Source of the DNA: Adiantum capillus-veneris
Lineage: Eukaryota > Streptophyta > Polypodiopsida > Polypodiales > Pteridaceae
Direction of reading: 5' to 3'
DNA: 62,000 bases
NCBI GenBank assembly: GCA_014529385.2
Contig: CM043968.1
Location: forward strand, 3,070,001-3,132,000
The translations under genes and the position numbers were made by a program. The notes under the pieces were generated by a model. That model was not told the DNA's origin, did not search any database, and saw nothing but the letters and a program-made list of their open reading frames with translations. Each line of letters opens with the position of its first letter. Position 1 is the stretch's first letter. Positions 1 to 10,439 of this stretch are shown piece after piece.

Positions 1-560
1 AGCTTGGGGGATATACTCTCCCCACACACACACACACACACACACACACTCATTGTGTGAAGTGCAATGTGCAAGAGCTCCATCTCCTTCTCCAAGCTAG
101 TAGAGAAGTTGAGAGCCTACACCAACACTCTTGGCTATGGAATGCAAATCCAACCAAGATCCATGCTTCAATGCTTAAGCTTGCCATCTTCTCCATCTTC
201 ATTACTATGAAATTATGTATGCTAGCAAGAAGAGTGATGATAAGTGAGGAACTAATTCTTCCTCCAATGAAATGTATCTTCTTCCTCTTTCCAACCCCCA
301 TTCCCTGCTATCTCTCTCCACCTTCGAAGGTGTTTGAGGCCTTGGGAATGAGGCTTGGGATAGTTAATCCTTTCTACAAAGTTTATGTTATGCTCGTGAT
401 GCATGAAGCTTTCCATCTTCATCGCATCACCTAGGTCACAAGGAACACAAAGATTGTATTGTACCAAGTCTCTCTTGATGGGAGAAACTATAATACAAAT
501 GCCTATTGGAGGGGGGACCGGCTCCACATAAATCCGGTCCTCAACTGTTGTCATGCTCTC
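1..560 (+). repeat. LTR/leader-like segment, copy A of a gypsy-like family
   Basis: This stretch repeats at 1820-2395 (copy B) and its right part again at 8226-8428 (copy C). It opens inside the repeat with a CA microsatellite (about 24-49) and runs to the motif CTCTAAACGAAAGG, where the gag-like frame begins. Position before gag and recurrence on both sides of gag segments suggest an LTR plus leader. I could not fix a clean TG/CA boundary or a standard primer-binding site, so the LTR label is inference. Short open frames here are not conserved in frame between copies and are not annotated as genes. Confidence 0.6.
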
Positions 561-1545
561 TAAACGAAAGGGAAGAGACGAAACAAAGGAAGAAAAGGGC
601 AGAAAGAGGTCACCCTTTTCTCCTTCTTCTACACCTTCCTCCTTTTCCGACGAAAGCTATGGCTATTCTCCTAGAGAACACAAGAGGGGAGGAGATCGCA
701 AATCATACCCTGCATGGCAAAGGTCACAAAAGCTCAAGAAGTTCAAAGAGGGAGAAAAATAGTATCTCTTTTCTGACCTATGATGGCAGCTTTGGTGCCA
801 CCGACAAAGTATTGGCCTTCATCCATCAATTTGATGCGGCCTTTGGGGACTAGGGCTTTATGGAGTCCTCCAAGCTATGCCACGTAGCTATGCCCTTCCA
901 AAAATTGGTTCATCAATGGTGGGATAGCCTTCGTGGTAATGGCAAAGCCCCAAAGACATGAAAAACTCTACAAGTTTCCATCATGAAGCAATTCCTTGCA
1001 AGCGATGCAAAGGAAAAAGTGCTCACCGAATGGTGCAGTTTGAAGCTTCTCTCTCATGAGTCTATGCACAAATATCTGGACAATTTTTGGGACTTACATC
1101 TCAAGGCTACTGTCTTCAAAAAGATAGACTTTTTAGAGCAAAAGCAATAGTTGTGTGTGGGATTACTTGAAGAGATGGCGGGGTATGTCAACTCCTAATG
1201 GCCTCGTACTATTACCAAAGTAATCCACCACACCATGGTTGCTTCGCACATCAATTTCCAACAAGGGGCTACCTGAAGTGTCAAGCCCATGGAAAATAAA
1301 GACAAAAGTGATTCCAAGGGGAAAAGCAATGCCCAAAATTCTTCCCAAGGAAATTCCAACAATAACAACAACAACAATCTGTCCAAGGAGAAGGGAGTTT
1401 ACAAAGGTAAAAACAAACTCTCTCCTAAAGATCTTGAAGCCTTTCATAAATACCATTAGTGTTTTAAGTGTGGGGAGCAAGGACATGGTTATCGTTGCTT
1501 GACCACTCTCTCTCCCAAAGGGCACCCCTTTCTCAAGAGGCAAGT
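561..1545 (+). pseudogene. Ty3/gypsy-like gag remnant, copy A
   Basis: The frame starts with a basic, Ser-rich stretch (KRKGRDETKEEKGRKRS, about 560-620), then a gag core with TYDGSFGATDKVL near 775 and WWDSLRGNGKAPKT near 920-960, followed by an LTEW...ESM...DNFWDL segment. A zinc-knuckle-like motif CFKCGEQGHGYRC lies near 1460-1500 with one residue fewer than CX2CX4HX4C before the last Cys. The W-x-LRG-x-G-x-APKTW pattern fits the Retrotrans_gag family. Stops occur near 850 and 960 and there are frame changes, so it is not functional. No protease, RT or integrase follows before the next LTR-like segment. Copy B at 7586-8222 is its paralogue. Confidence 0.7.
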
Positions 1546-1553
1546 TGGACACA

Positions 1554-2383
1554 TGTCAAGCCCCTAGCTAGGTTACCCTCAAGGAGTGTCCAAAGCTTCT
1601 TGGTTGGCCTCCCATGGGGTCCAATGATAATTAAGTAGATTTAATTAATTATTTTTGCATTTATCAAGTCCTCTCTCTCAAAGTGGAAAGGGGGACACTT
1701 GTCCCAAGACTATCCTTGTTGCTTGTAATGCACCATGCATGTGATTGACCAGTCTTGCAGGGGTCCAATGAGCTTCAAGCTTGAGCTACAAGGAGGGGCC
1801 GACCAAAGCAAGAAGAAGGCTAGCTTGGTGGGTATACTCTCCCACACACACTCACCCACACACACACACACACACACACACATTGTGTGAAGTGCAATGT
1901 GCAAGAGCTCCATCTCCTTCTCCAAGCTAGTACAGAAGTTGAGAGCCTACACCAACGCTCTTGGCTATGGAATGAAAATCCAACCAAGAGCCATGCTTCA
2001 ATGCTTAAGCTTGCCATCTTCTCCATCTTCATTACTATGCTATTATGTATGCTAGCAAGAAGAGTGATGATAAGTGAGGAACTAATTCTTTCTCCTATGA
2101 AATGTTTCTTCTTCCTCTTCCCAACCCCCATTCCCCGCTATCTCTCTCCACCTTCAAAGGTGTTTGAGGCCTTGGGACAGAGGCTTGGGATAATTAATGC
2201 TTTCTACAAAGTTTATGTTATGCTCGTGATGCATGAAGCTTTCCATATTCATTGCATTACCGAGGTCACAAGGAACACAAAGATTGCATTATACCAAGTC
2301 TCTCTTGATGGGAGAAGCTATAATACAAATGCCTATTGGAGGGGGGACCGGCTCCACATAAATCGGGTCCTCAAGTGTTGTCA
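1554..2383 (+). repeat. Probable LTR of the gag-array family (contains copy B of the 5' repeat)
   Basis: The segment begins TGTCAAGCCCC just after the gag copy A zinc knuckle and ends near TTGTCA before CTCTCTAAACG. From 1820 rightward it matches window bases 1-560, including the CA microsatellite (about 1846-1882). The window therefore begins inside an equivalent LTR whose first ~270 bases lie outside. TG...CA ends and placement between gag copies support an LTR; the exact borders are uncertain because no TSD or PBS was recognised. Confidence 0.5.
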
Positions 2384-2399
2384 TGCTCTCTAAACGAAA

Positions 2400-2676
2400 T
2401 GTAGACATGTAGTAGTGTTAGTGTGTATACGCGCTTCACCAGGGGCACTTTTCTCCCACTGGGTTTTTCCCCCCTGGACATCCGGTGTGAAAGGACACCT
2501 TATCTCTTAGGGGTTTCATATAAGCTTTGTAGCTCTGAGTTTGTATATACTATTATTCCAATACAGAGAGAGACTACAGAGATCTCGTACACAAGCTCTG
2601 TGTCTTCTCCTTCTCCATCTTCTTCCTACTCTGAGTTGCTGTCTTCCTTCTGTTTCCTGTTTCATCATCTTCAACA
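2400..2676 (+). repeat. 5' LTR of intact copia
   Basis: Starts TGTAGACATG and ends CATCTTCAACA, with the canonical TG...CA ends. It carries a TATA-like CATATAAG near 2517-2524 that may drive transcription (inference). It matches 7305-7580 except for one base in a C homopolymer. Confidence 0.97.
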
Positions 2677-2678
2677 AT

Positions 2679-2690
2679 TGGTATCAGAGC
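2679..2690 (+). other. Primer-binding site, initiator-Met tRNA
   Basis: TGGTATCAGAGC lies two bases after the 5' LTR. This is the standard plant copia primer site, complementary to the 3' end of tRNA-iMet. Confidence 0.95.
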
Positions 2691-3075
2691 AAGGTGATTT
2701 CTAGAGCCTCTACTTGTGTTTTCGCGTCCGCGCGCGCAATCGCAGTTTTCAGGCAGTTTTCGGATAATTTGCTCGTGGGAGCATCCTCGACGTTCCGGGA
2801 GTGTTCTGAGCAGGTGACCTGCGGTTTTACCCCCCTTTCGAAGCCGTTCGAGCCCTTAGAATTTTGTTCTGAGCAGCGTAGCAGAAGTTACTTTTCGGAG
2901 GCGTTTAGATCAAGAGGGTGTGGTTTTTGACAGATTTTCTTCAGGTAAACAGTTCTTTTGGGAAGCAGCTTGTCTTAGCTTTGTGCTGAGATTTTGTGTA
3001 GAGTTTTGCTTGCATTGGAGAGGAGATTTGTGAATCTCTTGGAGGTTCTTTTGCTCTTTTGTGTGCATCCAGAGT

Positions 3076-6000
3076 ATGGCTCAATCTACGGAGAAAGAGA
3101 TTTTTGGTGCGTTTACATCCGAAGACAAATTGGATGGTACCAACTATTCTCTTTGGTCTTTTATGGCCAAAAATGTTTTGGTTGGTAAAGGATTGTGGGA
3201 TTATGTATCTGGAGATGAAGTTCGTCCAGGTAGCATTGCACCTGCCACGCCTGGTCGTGGTGCAGCTGTTGGTGCAGGACCCTCACAAGTCACTCCAGAG
3301 CAAAAGAGATGGGATACTAAAGATGCACAAGCTATGGCTGTGATTGCCTTAACCATAAAGAGGACAATCACACCACATATCAGATCTTGCAGAACTTTTG
3401 AGGATGCTTGGAACACTCTGCAAGCTATGTTTGGAGGAAGAAACGCTGCCAGAATAGAGTTTTTGAAGAAACAACTTGACAAAATACAGATGGACGAAGG
3501 TGACGATATTGTCGAGCATCTTACAAAAATCTGGGATCTTAAAGAGCAATTGCTTAGCATTGATGAAGTGATTCCAGATAAGGACTTGGTTTCCAAAACA
3601 CTCAATTCACTACCACCATCTTATCTGACTTTTCAGACTTCTTTGACTCTGTCTTTGCGAGCTAATCTTGAGCCTCTTCATTTTGAAGAGTTAGTGGCTT
3701 TGCTATTGCAGGAGGATCAATCACGTAAGAACAAGTCTTTACAGGTGGATGGTATGGATCATGCTCTTGTTGTACAGAACAAAAACAAGGGTAAAGAGAG
3801 TGCTCATTACTCCAAGTTTGGTGCAGGACAGTCTTCAGAGAAGTCTAAAGGTGATTCCGACAAGTCCAAGAAGAAAGGTAAATGTCACTATTGCAAGAAA
3901 CCTGGTCACTACATTAGTGAGTGTAAAAAGCGAATTGTTAAAGAAAAGAAGAAAGAGTCAAGTTTGGTTGTTTCAGCTTCTGGTGATTCTTCTACAGCTA
4001 AAGAAGAGTCTGCAAACTTTGTGCAGGATTCTTATGCTTTCGTAGTATGTTCAGATTTTTCTACTTACAGTGTTGACAAGACACAAATGATTTGGTACTT
4101 TGATAGTGGTGCATCCAGGCATATTACTTCAAGGAAGGATTTGTTTTGTTCATTGGATGCAGCTCCAGCAGGAAAGAAGGTGACATGTGCAAATAACGCT
4201 TCTTATCCAATCAAAGGCGTTGGTAAGATTTTGATTACCATTTCAGATGGTTCAGATTTATGCTTGCCAGATGTCTTATATGTTCCAAGGATCAAGAAGA
4301 ATTTGTTGTCTGTATCCTCTCTTGCAAAAAATGGTCTTCGGGTCATTTTTGAGGATGACAGATGTGTTGTACGAGATCGAGAGAATGGTTATTCTCTTAT
4401 CACTACAGGTACGCTGGAAAATGGACTATTTGTGCTAGATCGTTATGAAAAGAAGATTCAGGTATGTATTGCAGAAACAAAGACTCAGGCCATGCAGGAT
4501 GCTGAGTTGTGGCATGCTAGATTTGGGCATGTTAGTTATGGCAGTTTGATGACTTTACAACGTCATAATATGGTGCATGATTTGTCTTTATTGGAGATGC
4601 CACCAAGACATGTATGTGAAGGTTGCGTTCTTGGAAAGATGCACAGATTTGCATTTTTGAAGGATGGTTCAGTTAGAGCGACACGAAAGTTGCAGCTTGT
4701 ACACAGTGATATATGTGGTCCTATGAGGACGCCATCTTTGGGAAACAGCCTTTATTTTGTGACCTTCATTGATGACTTTTTCAGGTTTTGTTGGGTGTAT
4801 CCACTCAAAGCAAAGTCAGATGTGTTTGCAGTTTTTCAACATTATGTCGCCATGGTTGAAAATGAAACAGGTTGCAAAGTACAGACTCTTCATACCGATC
4901 GAGGAGGTGAATACATGTCAGGTGCATTTAGGGATTTTTTGGGAAAGAAAGGCATTAAACACCAATGCACTATGCCATACACACCACAACAGAATGGTGT
5001 TGCAGAAAGGAAGAACAGGTCTTTAATGGAGACGGCTAGATGTATGCTCAAGGCTAAGAGTTTGCCTCATAAGCTATGGATGGAGGCAGCTGCTTGTGCA
5101 GCACATGTTTTGAACAGGTGTCCTACTCGTGCCTTGAAGACCATTACTCCATATGAAGCTTGGTATGACAGAAAACCTTCAGTCAGTTATCTTCGTGTTT
5201 TTGGTTGTCTTTCTTATGCTCACATCCCTCAGCAGTTACGTGGGAAGCTTGATGATAAGGCAATCAAATGTATATTTGTGGGGTACAGTAGTGGAAGTAA
5301 AGGTTATAGACTTTACAATCCTGCTACAAACAAGATTTTTGAAAGTCGTGATGTAATTTTTGCAGAAACTACTGCTCAACCTATGGTTGCTTTTGATGTA
5401 CCGCATATGCAGACACATGATGTATTTGAAGGTTTGCTTCCTTCTTTTGTGGAGAATCAAGAATCACAACAGGTTGATAATGTTGATCAATCTTTTGATC
5501 AGCATGTGACACCTCATGATGTAGAGGAAATTGTGCGTGAAGAGCAAGAAGTTCTCAGGGAAGAAAGAACCTTGCCTAAATGGGTTCAGAAAACTTTGCA
5601 GGATAGCAAGTTGGATACACCGTTGCCACGAAAAACACGTGTTGGTACTACTTTTGGCAGAGAGCAAGTAGATTTGGCTTGCTTTAGCACTCTTTGTGAT
5701 GCAGATGAGCCTGATTCATTTGAACAAGCTTTAGAGTGTGTTCAGTGGAAAGATGCTATGCAGCAAGAAATTGATTCTATTCATAAGAATCATACATGGG
5801 ATCTAGTGGACTTGCCTACAGGTAAAAAGCCTATTGGTACAAAGTGGGTTTTTAAGGTAAAAAGGAAACAAGATGGTACCGTTGATAGGTACAAAGCAAG
5901 GCTTGTAGCAAAAGGCTATGCACAACAAAAAGGCATAGATTATGATGAAACCTTTGCTCCTACTTCTCGTGCGTCCACAGTTAGATCACTAGTTGCAATT

Positions 6001-7257
6001 GTTGCTTATCATGGTTGGAAAGTGCATCAGTTGGATATCAAAACTGCTTTTTTGAATGGTGATTTGCAGGAAGAAGTTTATGTAAGTCAACCAAGTGTTT
6101 TTGTTGTACAAGGTCAAGAGCAAAAGGTATGTAGATTGCGTAAAGATTTGTATGGTCTCAAACAGGTTCCAAGAGCATGGTATGAGAAGATACATACTTA
6201 TTTGATTGGCCAGGGATTTCAGAATAGTCCAACAAAAAGTACTTTCTATGTCAAAAAGAGAGATGGAGTTCTCATTATGCTAACACTTTATGTGGATGAT
6301 ATGCTTCTTACAGACAATACTGCAGATGAAATTGAAGCGTTTAAAGATGCTTTGAGAAAAACCTTTGAGATGTCTGATCTTGGTTTGCTACATTATTACT
6401 TGGGTATTCAGTTTGTGCAATCAGAGGATGGCATATACATGTTGCAGGCAAAATATTTGCATAAAATTTTGGACGAGTTTGGTATGCAAAATTGTAAACC
6501 AATCTCTACACCCGTAGAAACTGGATCAAAGTTGAGCATGCATGATGTTGGAGAACCTTTTGATGTACATACTTATGCAGCAGCCGTTGGTTGCTTGATA
6601 TATTTGGCAGGCAACACTCGTCCAGACATTCAATTTGGGGTTTCACAAGCAAGCAGATTTATGCACAGCCCAGGTATGCATCATTGGCAGGCTGTGAAGC
6701 GCATACTTCGTTACCTTTCAGGTACCCCTAATCTTGCCATGTTCTTTCCAAGGGGGGATATGTATGGAAAGCACAGTTCTATACAGCTTCTTGGTTACAG
6801 CGATTCAGATTGGGCTCGTGATTTTGACACACGACATTCCACAAGTGGCAATTGTTTTTTCTTGGGAAATGCATGTATATCTTGGCTAAGCAAGAAGCAA
6901 TCCACAATGGCTACATCAACTTGTGAAGCTGAGTACAGGGCAGCTTTCACGGCAACAGTTGATTGTGTATGGATACGAAGGTTATTGGCAGATCTTTGTG
7001 AGTGTCAACAGGCACCCACTACCATTTTCACTGACAGTCAGAGTGCTATGGCAGTTGCAAGGAATCCAGTATTTCATGCAAGAACAAAGCACATAGAGGT
7101 TCACTACCACTATGTCAGGGAAAGGCTACATGCAGGGGAGATCACACTAACTTACTGTCCTACACAGGATAACATTGCAGATCTATTTACGAAGGCATTA
7201 TCACGAGAAAAGTTTGAAGCTTTCCGAAAAGCTTTGGGCTTACTCTCATACACATGA
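3076..7257 (+). CDS. Copia gag-pol polyprotein, 1,393 aa
   Basis: A single open frame encodes the gag, protease, integrase, RT and RNase H of the copia element. I chose the ATG at 3076 (MAQSTEKEIFG); a GTG lies in frame at 3061 but is not expected to start translation here. Visible order: UBN2-type gag with TNYSLW near residue 25; zinc knuckle CHYCKKPGHYISEC (270-283); protease DSGAS with Asp343; integrase zinc finger His480, His485, Cys514, Cys517; DD35E triad Asp545, Asp608, Glu644; RT with Asp987 and YVDD (1072-1075); RNase H with Asp1243, Glu1284, Asp1320. Gag and pol share one frame with no visible frameshift, so capsid excess would need another mechanism. Length is typical for plant copia. 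No internal stops, no missing catalytic residue. Confidence 0.97.
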   Translation: MAQSTEKEIFGAFTSEDKLDGTNYSLWSFMAKNVLVGKGLWDYVSGDEVRPGSIAPATPGRGAAVGAGPSQVTPEQKRWDTKDAQAMAVIALTIKRTITPHIRSCRTFEDAWNTLQAMFGGRNAARIEFLKKQLDKIQMDEGDDIVEHLTKIWDLKEQLLSIDEVIPDKDLVSKTLNSLPPSYLTFQTSLTLSLRANLEPLHFEELVALLLQEDQSRKNKSLQVDGMDHALVVQNKNKGKESAHYSKFGAGQSSEKSKGDSDKSKKKGKCHYCKKPGHYISECKKRIVKEKKKESSLVVSASGDSSTAKEESANFVQDSYAFVVCSDFSTYSVDKTQMIWYFDSGASRHITSRKDLFCSLDAAPAGKKVTCANNASYPIKGVGKILITISDGSDLCLPDVLYVPRIKKNLLSVSSLAKNGLRVIFEDDRCVVRDRENGYSLITTGTLENGLFVLDRYEKKIQVCIAETKTQAMQDAELWHARFGHVSYGSLMTLQRHNMVHDLSLLEMPPRHVCEGCVLGKMHRFAFLKDGSVRATRKLQLVHSDICGPMRTPSLGNSLYFVTFIDDFFRFCWVYPLKAKSDVFAVFQHYVAMVENETGCKVQTLHTDRGGEYMSGAFRDFLGKKGIKHQCTMPYTPQQNGVAERKNRSLMETARCMLKAKSLPHKLWMEAAACAAHVLNRCPTRALKTITPYEAWYDRKPSVSYLRVFGCLSYAHIPQQLRGKLDDKAIKCIFVGYSSGSKGYRLYNPATNKIFESRDVIFAETTAQPMVAFDVPHMQTHDVFEGLLPSFVENQESQQVDNVDQSFDQHVTPHDVEEIVREEQEVLREERTLPKWVQKTLQDSKLDTPLPRKTRVGTTFGREQVDLACFSTLCDADEPDSFEQALECVQWKDAMQQEIDSIHKNHTWDLVDLPTGKKPIGTKWVFKVKRKQDGTVDRYKARLVAKGYAQQKGIDYDETFAPTSRASTVRSLVAIVAYHGWKVHQLDIKTAFLNGDLQEEVYVSQPSVFVVQGQEQKVCRLRKDLYGLKQVPRAWYEKIHTYLIGQGFQNSPTKSTFYVKKRDGVLIMLTLYVDDMLLTDNTADEIEAFKDALRKTFEMSDLGLLHYYLGIQFVQSEDGIYMLQAKYLHKILDEFGMQNCKPISTPVETGSKLSMHDVGEPFDVHTYAAAVGCLIYLAGNTRPDIQFGVSQASRFMHSPGMHHWQAVKRILRYLSGTPNLAMFFPRGDMYGKHSSIQLLGYSDSDWARDFDTRHSTSGNCFFLGNACISWLSKKQSTMATSTCEAEYRAAFTATVDCVWIRRLLADLCECQQAPTTIFTDSQSAMAVARNPVFHARTKHIEVHYHYVRERLHAGEITLTYCPTQDNIADLFTKALSREKFEAFRKALGLLSYT

Positions 7258-7292
7258 TGATCTGCTACCTTGTACAGATTCACACTATCACT

Positions 7293-7302
7293 AAAGGGGG
7301 GA
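7293..7302 (+). other. Polypurine tract of intact copia
   Basis: AAAGGGGGGA sits immediately 5' of the 3' LTR and would prime plus-strand DNA synthesis. Confidence 0.9.
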
Positions 7303-7304
7303 TT

Positions 7305-7580
7305 TGTAGACATGTAGTAGTGTTAGTGTGTATACGCGCTTCACCAGGGGCACTTTTCTCCCACTGGGTTTTTCCCCCTGGACATCCGGTGTGAAAGGAC
7401 ACCTTATCTCTTAGGGGTTTCATATAAGCTTTGTAGCTCTGAGTTTGTATATACTATTATTCCAATACAGAGAGAGACTACAGAGATCTCGTACACAAGC
7501 TCTGTGTCTTCTCCTTCTCCATCTTCTTCCTACTCTGAGTTGCTGTCTTCCTTCTGTTTCCTGTTTCATCATCTTCAACA
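7305..7580 (+). repeat. 3' LTR of intact copia
   Basis: Same ends as the 5' LTR (TGTAGACATG ... CATCTTCAACA), followed directly by CGAAA, the right target duplication. Confidence 0.97.
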
Positions 7581-7585
7581 CGAAA

Positions 7586-8222
7586 GGGCAAAGAGGAAAC
7601 AAAGGAAGAAAAGGGAAAGAAAGAGGTCACCCTCTTCTCCTTCTTCTTCACCTTCCTCCTCTTCCGACGAAAGCTATGGCTATTCTCCTAGAGAATACAA
7701 TAGGGGAGGAGATCGCAAATCATACCCTGCATGGCGAAGGTCACAAAAGCTCAAGAAGTTCAAAGAGGGAGAAAAATAGTATCTCTTTCTTACCTATGAT
7801 GGCACCTTTGGTGCCACCGACAAATTATTGGCCTTGATCCAGAAATTTGTTGCGGCCTTTGGAAAGGAGGGCTTTATGGAGTCCTCCAAGGTAGGCCATG
7901 TAGCTATGCACTTCCAGAAATTGACTTATCAATGGTGGGCTAGCCTTCGTGGTAATGGAAAAGCCCCAAAGACATGGAAAACTCTACAAGTTTCCATCAT
8001 GAAGCAATTCCTTGCATGTGATGCAAATGACAAAGTGCTCACCGAATGGCGCAGTTTGAAGCTTCTCTCTCATGAGTCTATCCGCAGATATGTGGACAAT
8101 TTTTGGGACTTACGTCTCAAGGTTACTGTCTTCAAAAAGATAGACTTTCTGAGCAAAAGCAACAGTTCTGTGTGGGATTACCTGAAGAGATGGCTAGGTA
8201 TGTCAACTCCCAACGGCCTATT
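7586..8222 (+). pseudogene. Ty3/gypsy-like gag remnant, copy B
   Basis: This continues copy B after the copia insertion. The basic region (KRSPSSPSSSPSSSSDESY) is followed in another frame by TYDGTFGATDKLLALIQKF and QWWASLRGNGKAPKTWKTL (7935-7990), then VLTEWRSLKLLSHESI and YVDNFWDL. It is better preserved than copy A: the core reads open from about 7828 to 8232. It stops at about 8222, before the zinc-knuckle region that copy A retains, and joins LTR-like copy C. No pol follows. Confidence 0.7.
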
Positions 8223-8225
8223 ATA

Positions 8226-8428
8226 CACGTGATGCATGAAGCTTTCCATCTTCATTGCATCACCTAGGTCATGAGGAACACAATCTTGAGGAACACAATC
8301 TTGAGGAACACAAAGATTTTATTGTACCAAGTCTCTCTTGATGGGAGAAACTATTATACAAATGCCTATTGGAGATGGAATGGCTCCACGTAAATCCGTT
8401 CCTCAAATGTTGTCATGTTCTCTAAACT
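8226..8428 (+). repeat. LTR/leader-like copy C (right-hand fragment)
   Basis: GTGATGCATGAAGC through TCTCTAAAC matches copy A from about 394 to 560. It contains a short triplication of GAGGAACACAATCTT near 8270-8320 that copies A and B lack. It begins directly at the broken end of gag copy B, and homology ends at CTCTAAAC. Confidence 0.7.
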
Positions 8429-8449
8429 CTCTCTCTTGTAAAAGTATTT

Positions 8450-10228
8450 TTCATGCCAAGTTAACTAAATGCTATGTTTTTGTTGCTACCATCAATTAAG
8501 TTCACCCTCTATGCTCACAAAGTAGTTCCTCAAAAGCACTTTCTCTAATTTCCACTACTCTCAAAGTTAATAGACCATTTTCATTACATGTATCTTTGTG
8601 GAGTGGAACCAATGGATTTACATGTAGAAAACATAATGGGGATAGTGTGATTGACTATATGCTACTCTCCGAAGCCATCATTTATCACATAAAGAGTTTT
8701 ACGTTTGGCCAATGGACCCCGAAATCAGACCATCGGACCTTATGTATTGACCTTGCATGTGGAGAAGCAACTAAGCATGATAATCTCTGCCAAAGGGAGG
8801 AGAAGTTATCACTATGTATGGATTTCAAACGGACACCAATGTACATTGAAATGGTTGAGCAAAAGTTATGGATAACAAAGCTTCAATATGACGCACCATT
8901 GGAAACTAAATGGGAATCTTTCAAGAAAGCTATTTGTTCTTGTGCCAAAGAATGCTTTGCCATAAAGCATCTCCATGGTATCAACAAAAATAAATCACGC
9001 AAAAGGTGGTTTGATAAAGAATGTCAAGATGCTCAAAAGTCCTTGATCTTTAAAGCTTGATGCAATTATGGACAAAGACAACTATCAAAGTCATTTGCAT
9101 ACATACAAGGCATTGATTCAAAAGAAGAGAAGAAGATGGGAAGTAAAGCAACAACTTTTTCAAGCCCAAGAAAAGGCAGGTGCATGTGGAAGATTTTGGA
9201 GAAACTTGAGGGGCAAGCGGGTTGAGAATTTTGGTAACTTGAGTTTGTGGATATGTACACACATTGTAGGCAATTATATGAGCAACCAAATACTGAAAAA
9301 ATATCATTTTATGGTTCACTCCCATGTATGCCCTCTTTTTTTAACTATTGAGGATGTATGCGGTGGGCTTGAAAAGTTGACCACTTGCAAAGTGGGAGAT
9401 CTTCAAGGTATCAAGCCGGAGATGATCGAATGGACGGGAGATTTTACCCATGAGTGGATGTGTGATATGTTCAACCTTGCACTTCAACATGGTAGGCCTT
9501 ATGATTGGAGTACTAATTGGGTTAAGCCTTTGCATAAAGGAGGGGATGTAAAGAATGTAAACAACTACCGGACTATAATGATTGGGTCTCTTATGGAAAA
9601 GTTGTTTGGGTGCATAATAGAGATGAAATTGAGTGATTGGGCTGAAGAGAATGACAAGCGTGTAAAAGGACAAGCGGGTTTTTGTCGATGCCATAGCACC
9701 ATTGATAATCTTGTCACTCTTTGTGTTCTCATGGAGGAAAGTCGGTTGAAAGGCAAGCGATTGTATTGCTGTTTTGTGGACTTTAAGAAAGCCTTTGATA
9801 TGATTCCACGTAACAATTTGTGGAGAAGAATGGAAGAACTTCAAGTGCCAAGTGAGTTTATGCTTGCAGTTTCTTAAATCTATGAGAAGGTGATGTGTCA
9901 ATTGCGCACGGGAAGAGGAATTTCAGAAAATTTTGTAAGCACTATTGGGGTTAAACAAGGTTGTTTGTTGTCACCAACTCTCTTTGGTCTATGCATTGAT
10001 CAATTAGAACAAATTTTACTTGACTTTATGCAAGAAGAAGGCATTGAAGAGGTCACTATTTGCAATGTAATAATCATGCTTTTGTTGTATGCGGATGATG
10101 TAGTGCTTCTAGCACACACGTTAGAAGATGCACAAAAGCTTATGGTTGTCCTTGAGAACTTTTGCTTGCATAGTGGGCTGATTGTGAATGAATCCAAAAC
10201 AAAGGTTATGGTTTCTGTTCAAGGATGA
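8450..10228 (+). pseudogene. LINE (non-LTR retrotransposon): endonuclease tail plus reverse transcriptase
   Basis: Residues from 8596 (DSVIDYMLLSE then SDHRTL) match the C-terminal part of an AP-type endonuclease. A second segment from 9068 carries RT: NVNNYRTIMIGSLMEKLFG, CFVDFKKAFD near 9775, a stop near 9875, then GVKQGCLLSPTLF (about 9947-9985) and the catalytic YADDVVLLA at 10087. The main breaks are a stop at 9058-9060 and one at 9875-9877. The endonuclease N-terminus, the gag-like ORF1 and everything after the thumb are missing. No poly-A tail or TSD was found. It would have copied RNA at a nicked target. I do not assign the clade. Confidence 0.85.
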
Positions 10229-10439
10229 TAAGTAAAGGAAAGAAATTGTTCATTTCCACTTCACAAATCGTATCTTTGATTTCTTTGCACCAAAATATAT
10301 GATTCAATATGATTTTCAACAAGTGTTTAGTAGTATTGACAACATTCGGTTGGACTTTTGACCCTCCTTTGAAGAATTTGGTCTATTCAACCGAATTTCT
10401 CACTTCTGTAAAGTAACCAGCTTGTAAGTGCTCTCTCTT

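Larger units (their letters stand above)
2395..7585 (+). mobile_element. Intact Ty1/copia LTR retrotransposon with 5-bp target duplication
   Basis: The complete element is 2400-7580. It has LTRs of 277 and 276 bp, an initiator-Met tRNA primer site at 2679-2690, one open gag-pol frame, a polypurine tract at 7293-7302, and TSD CGAAA at 2395-2399 and 7581-7585. The LTRs read identically except for one C in a C-run near 2470 and 7375, so insertion is recent. All catalytic motifs are present, so the copy may be autonomous. It landed in the basic N-terminal part of gag copy B: rejoining 2399 with 7586 restores the order seen in copy A. Copia order (integrase before RT) is clear; I did not assign a lineage. 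Confidence 0.97.

Noticed and set aside
1820-2393. 103-codon minus-strand and 168-codon plus-strand frames in LTR copy B
   Set aside because: They fall in the LTR-like repeat, are not kept in copies A and C, and run through the CA microsatellite.
3061-3075. Alternative GTG start for the copia polyprotein
   Set aside because: GTG is not a normal plant nuclear start; the in-frame ATG at 3076 begins the usual MAQSTEKEIF gag start.
9341-9901. 186-codon minus-strand frame opposite the LINE RT
   Set aside because: It is antisense to well-recognised RT motifs and has no domain of its own.
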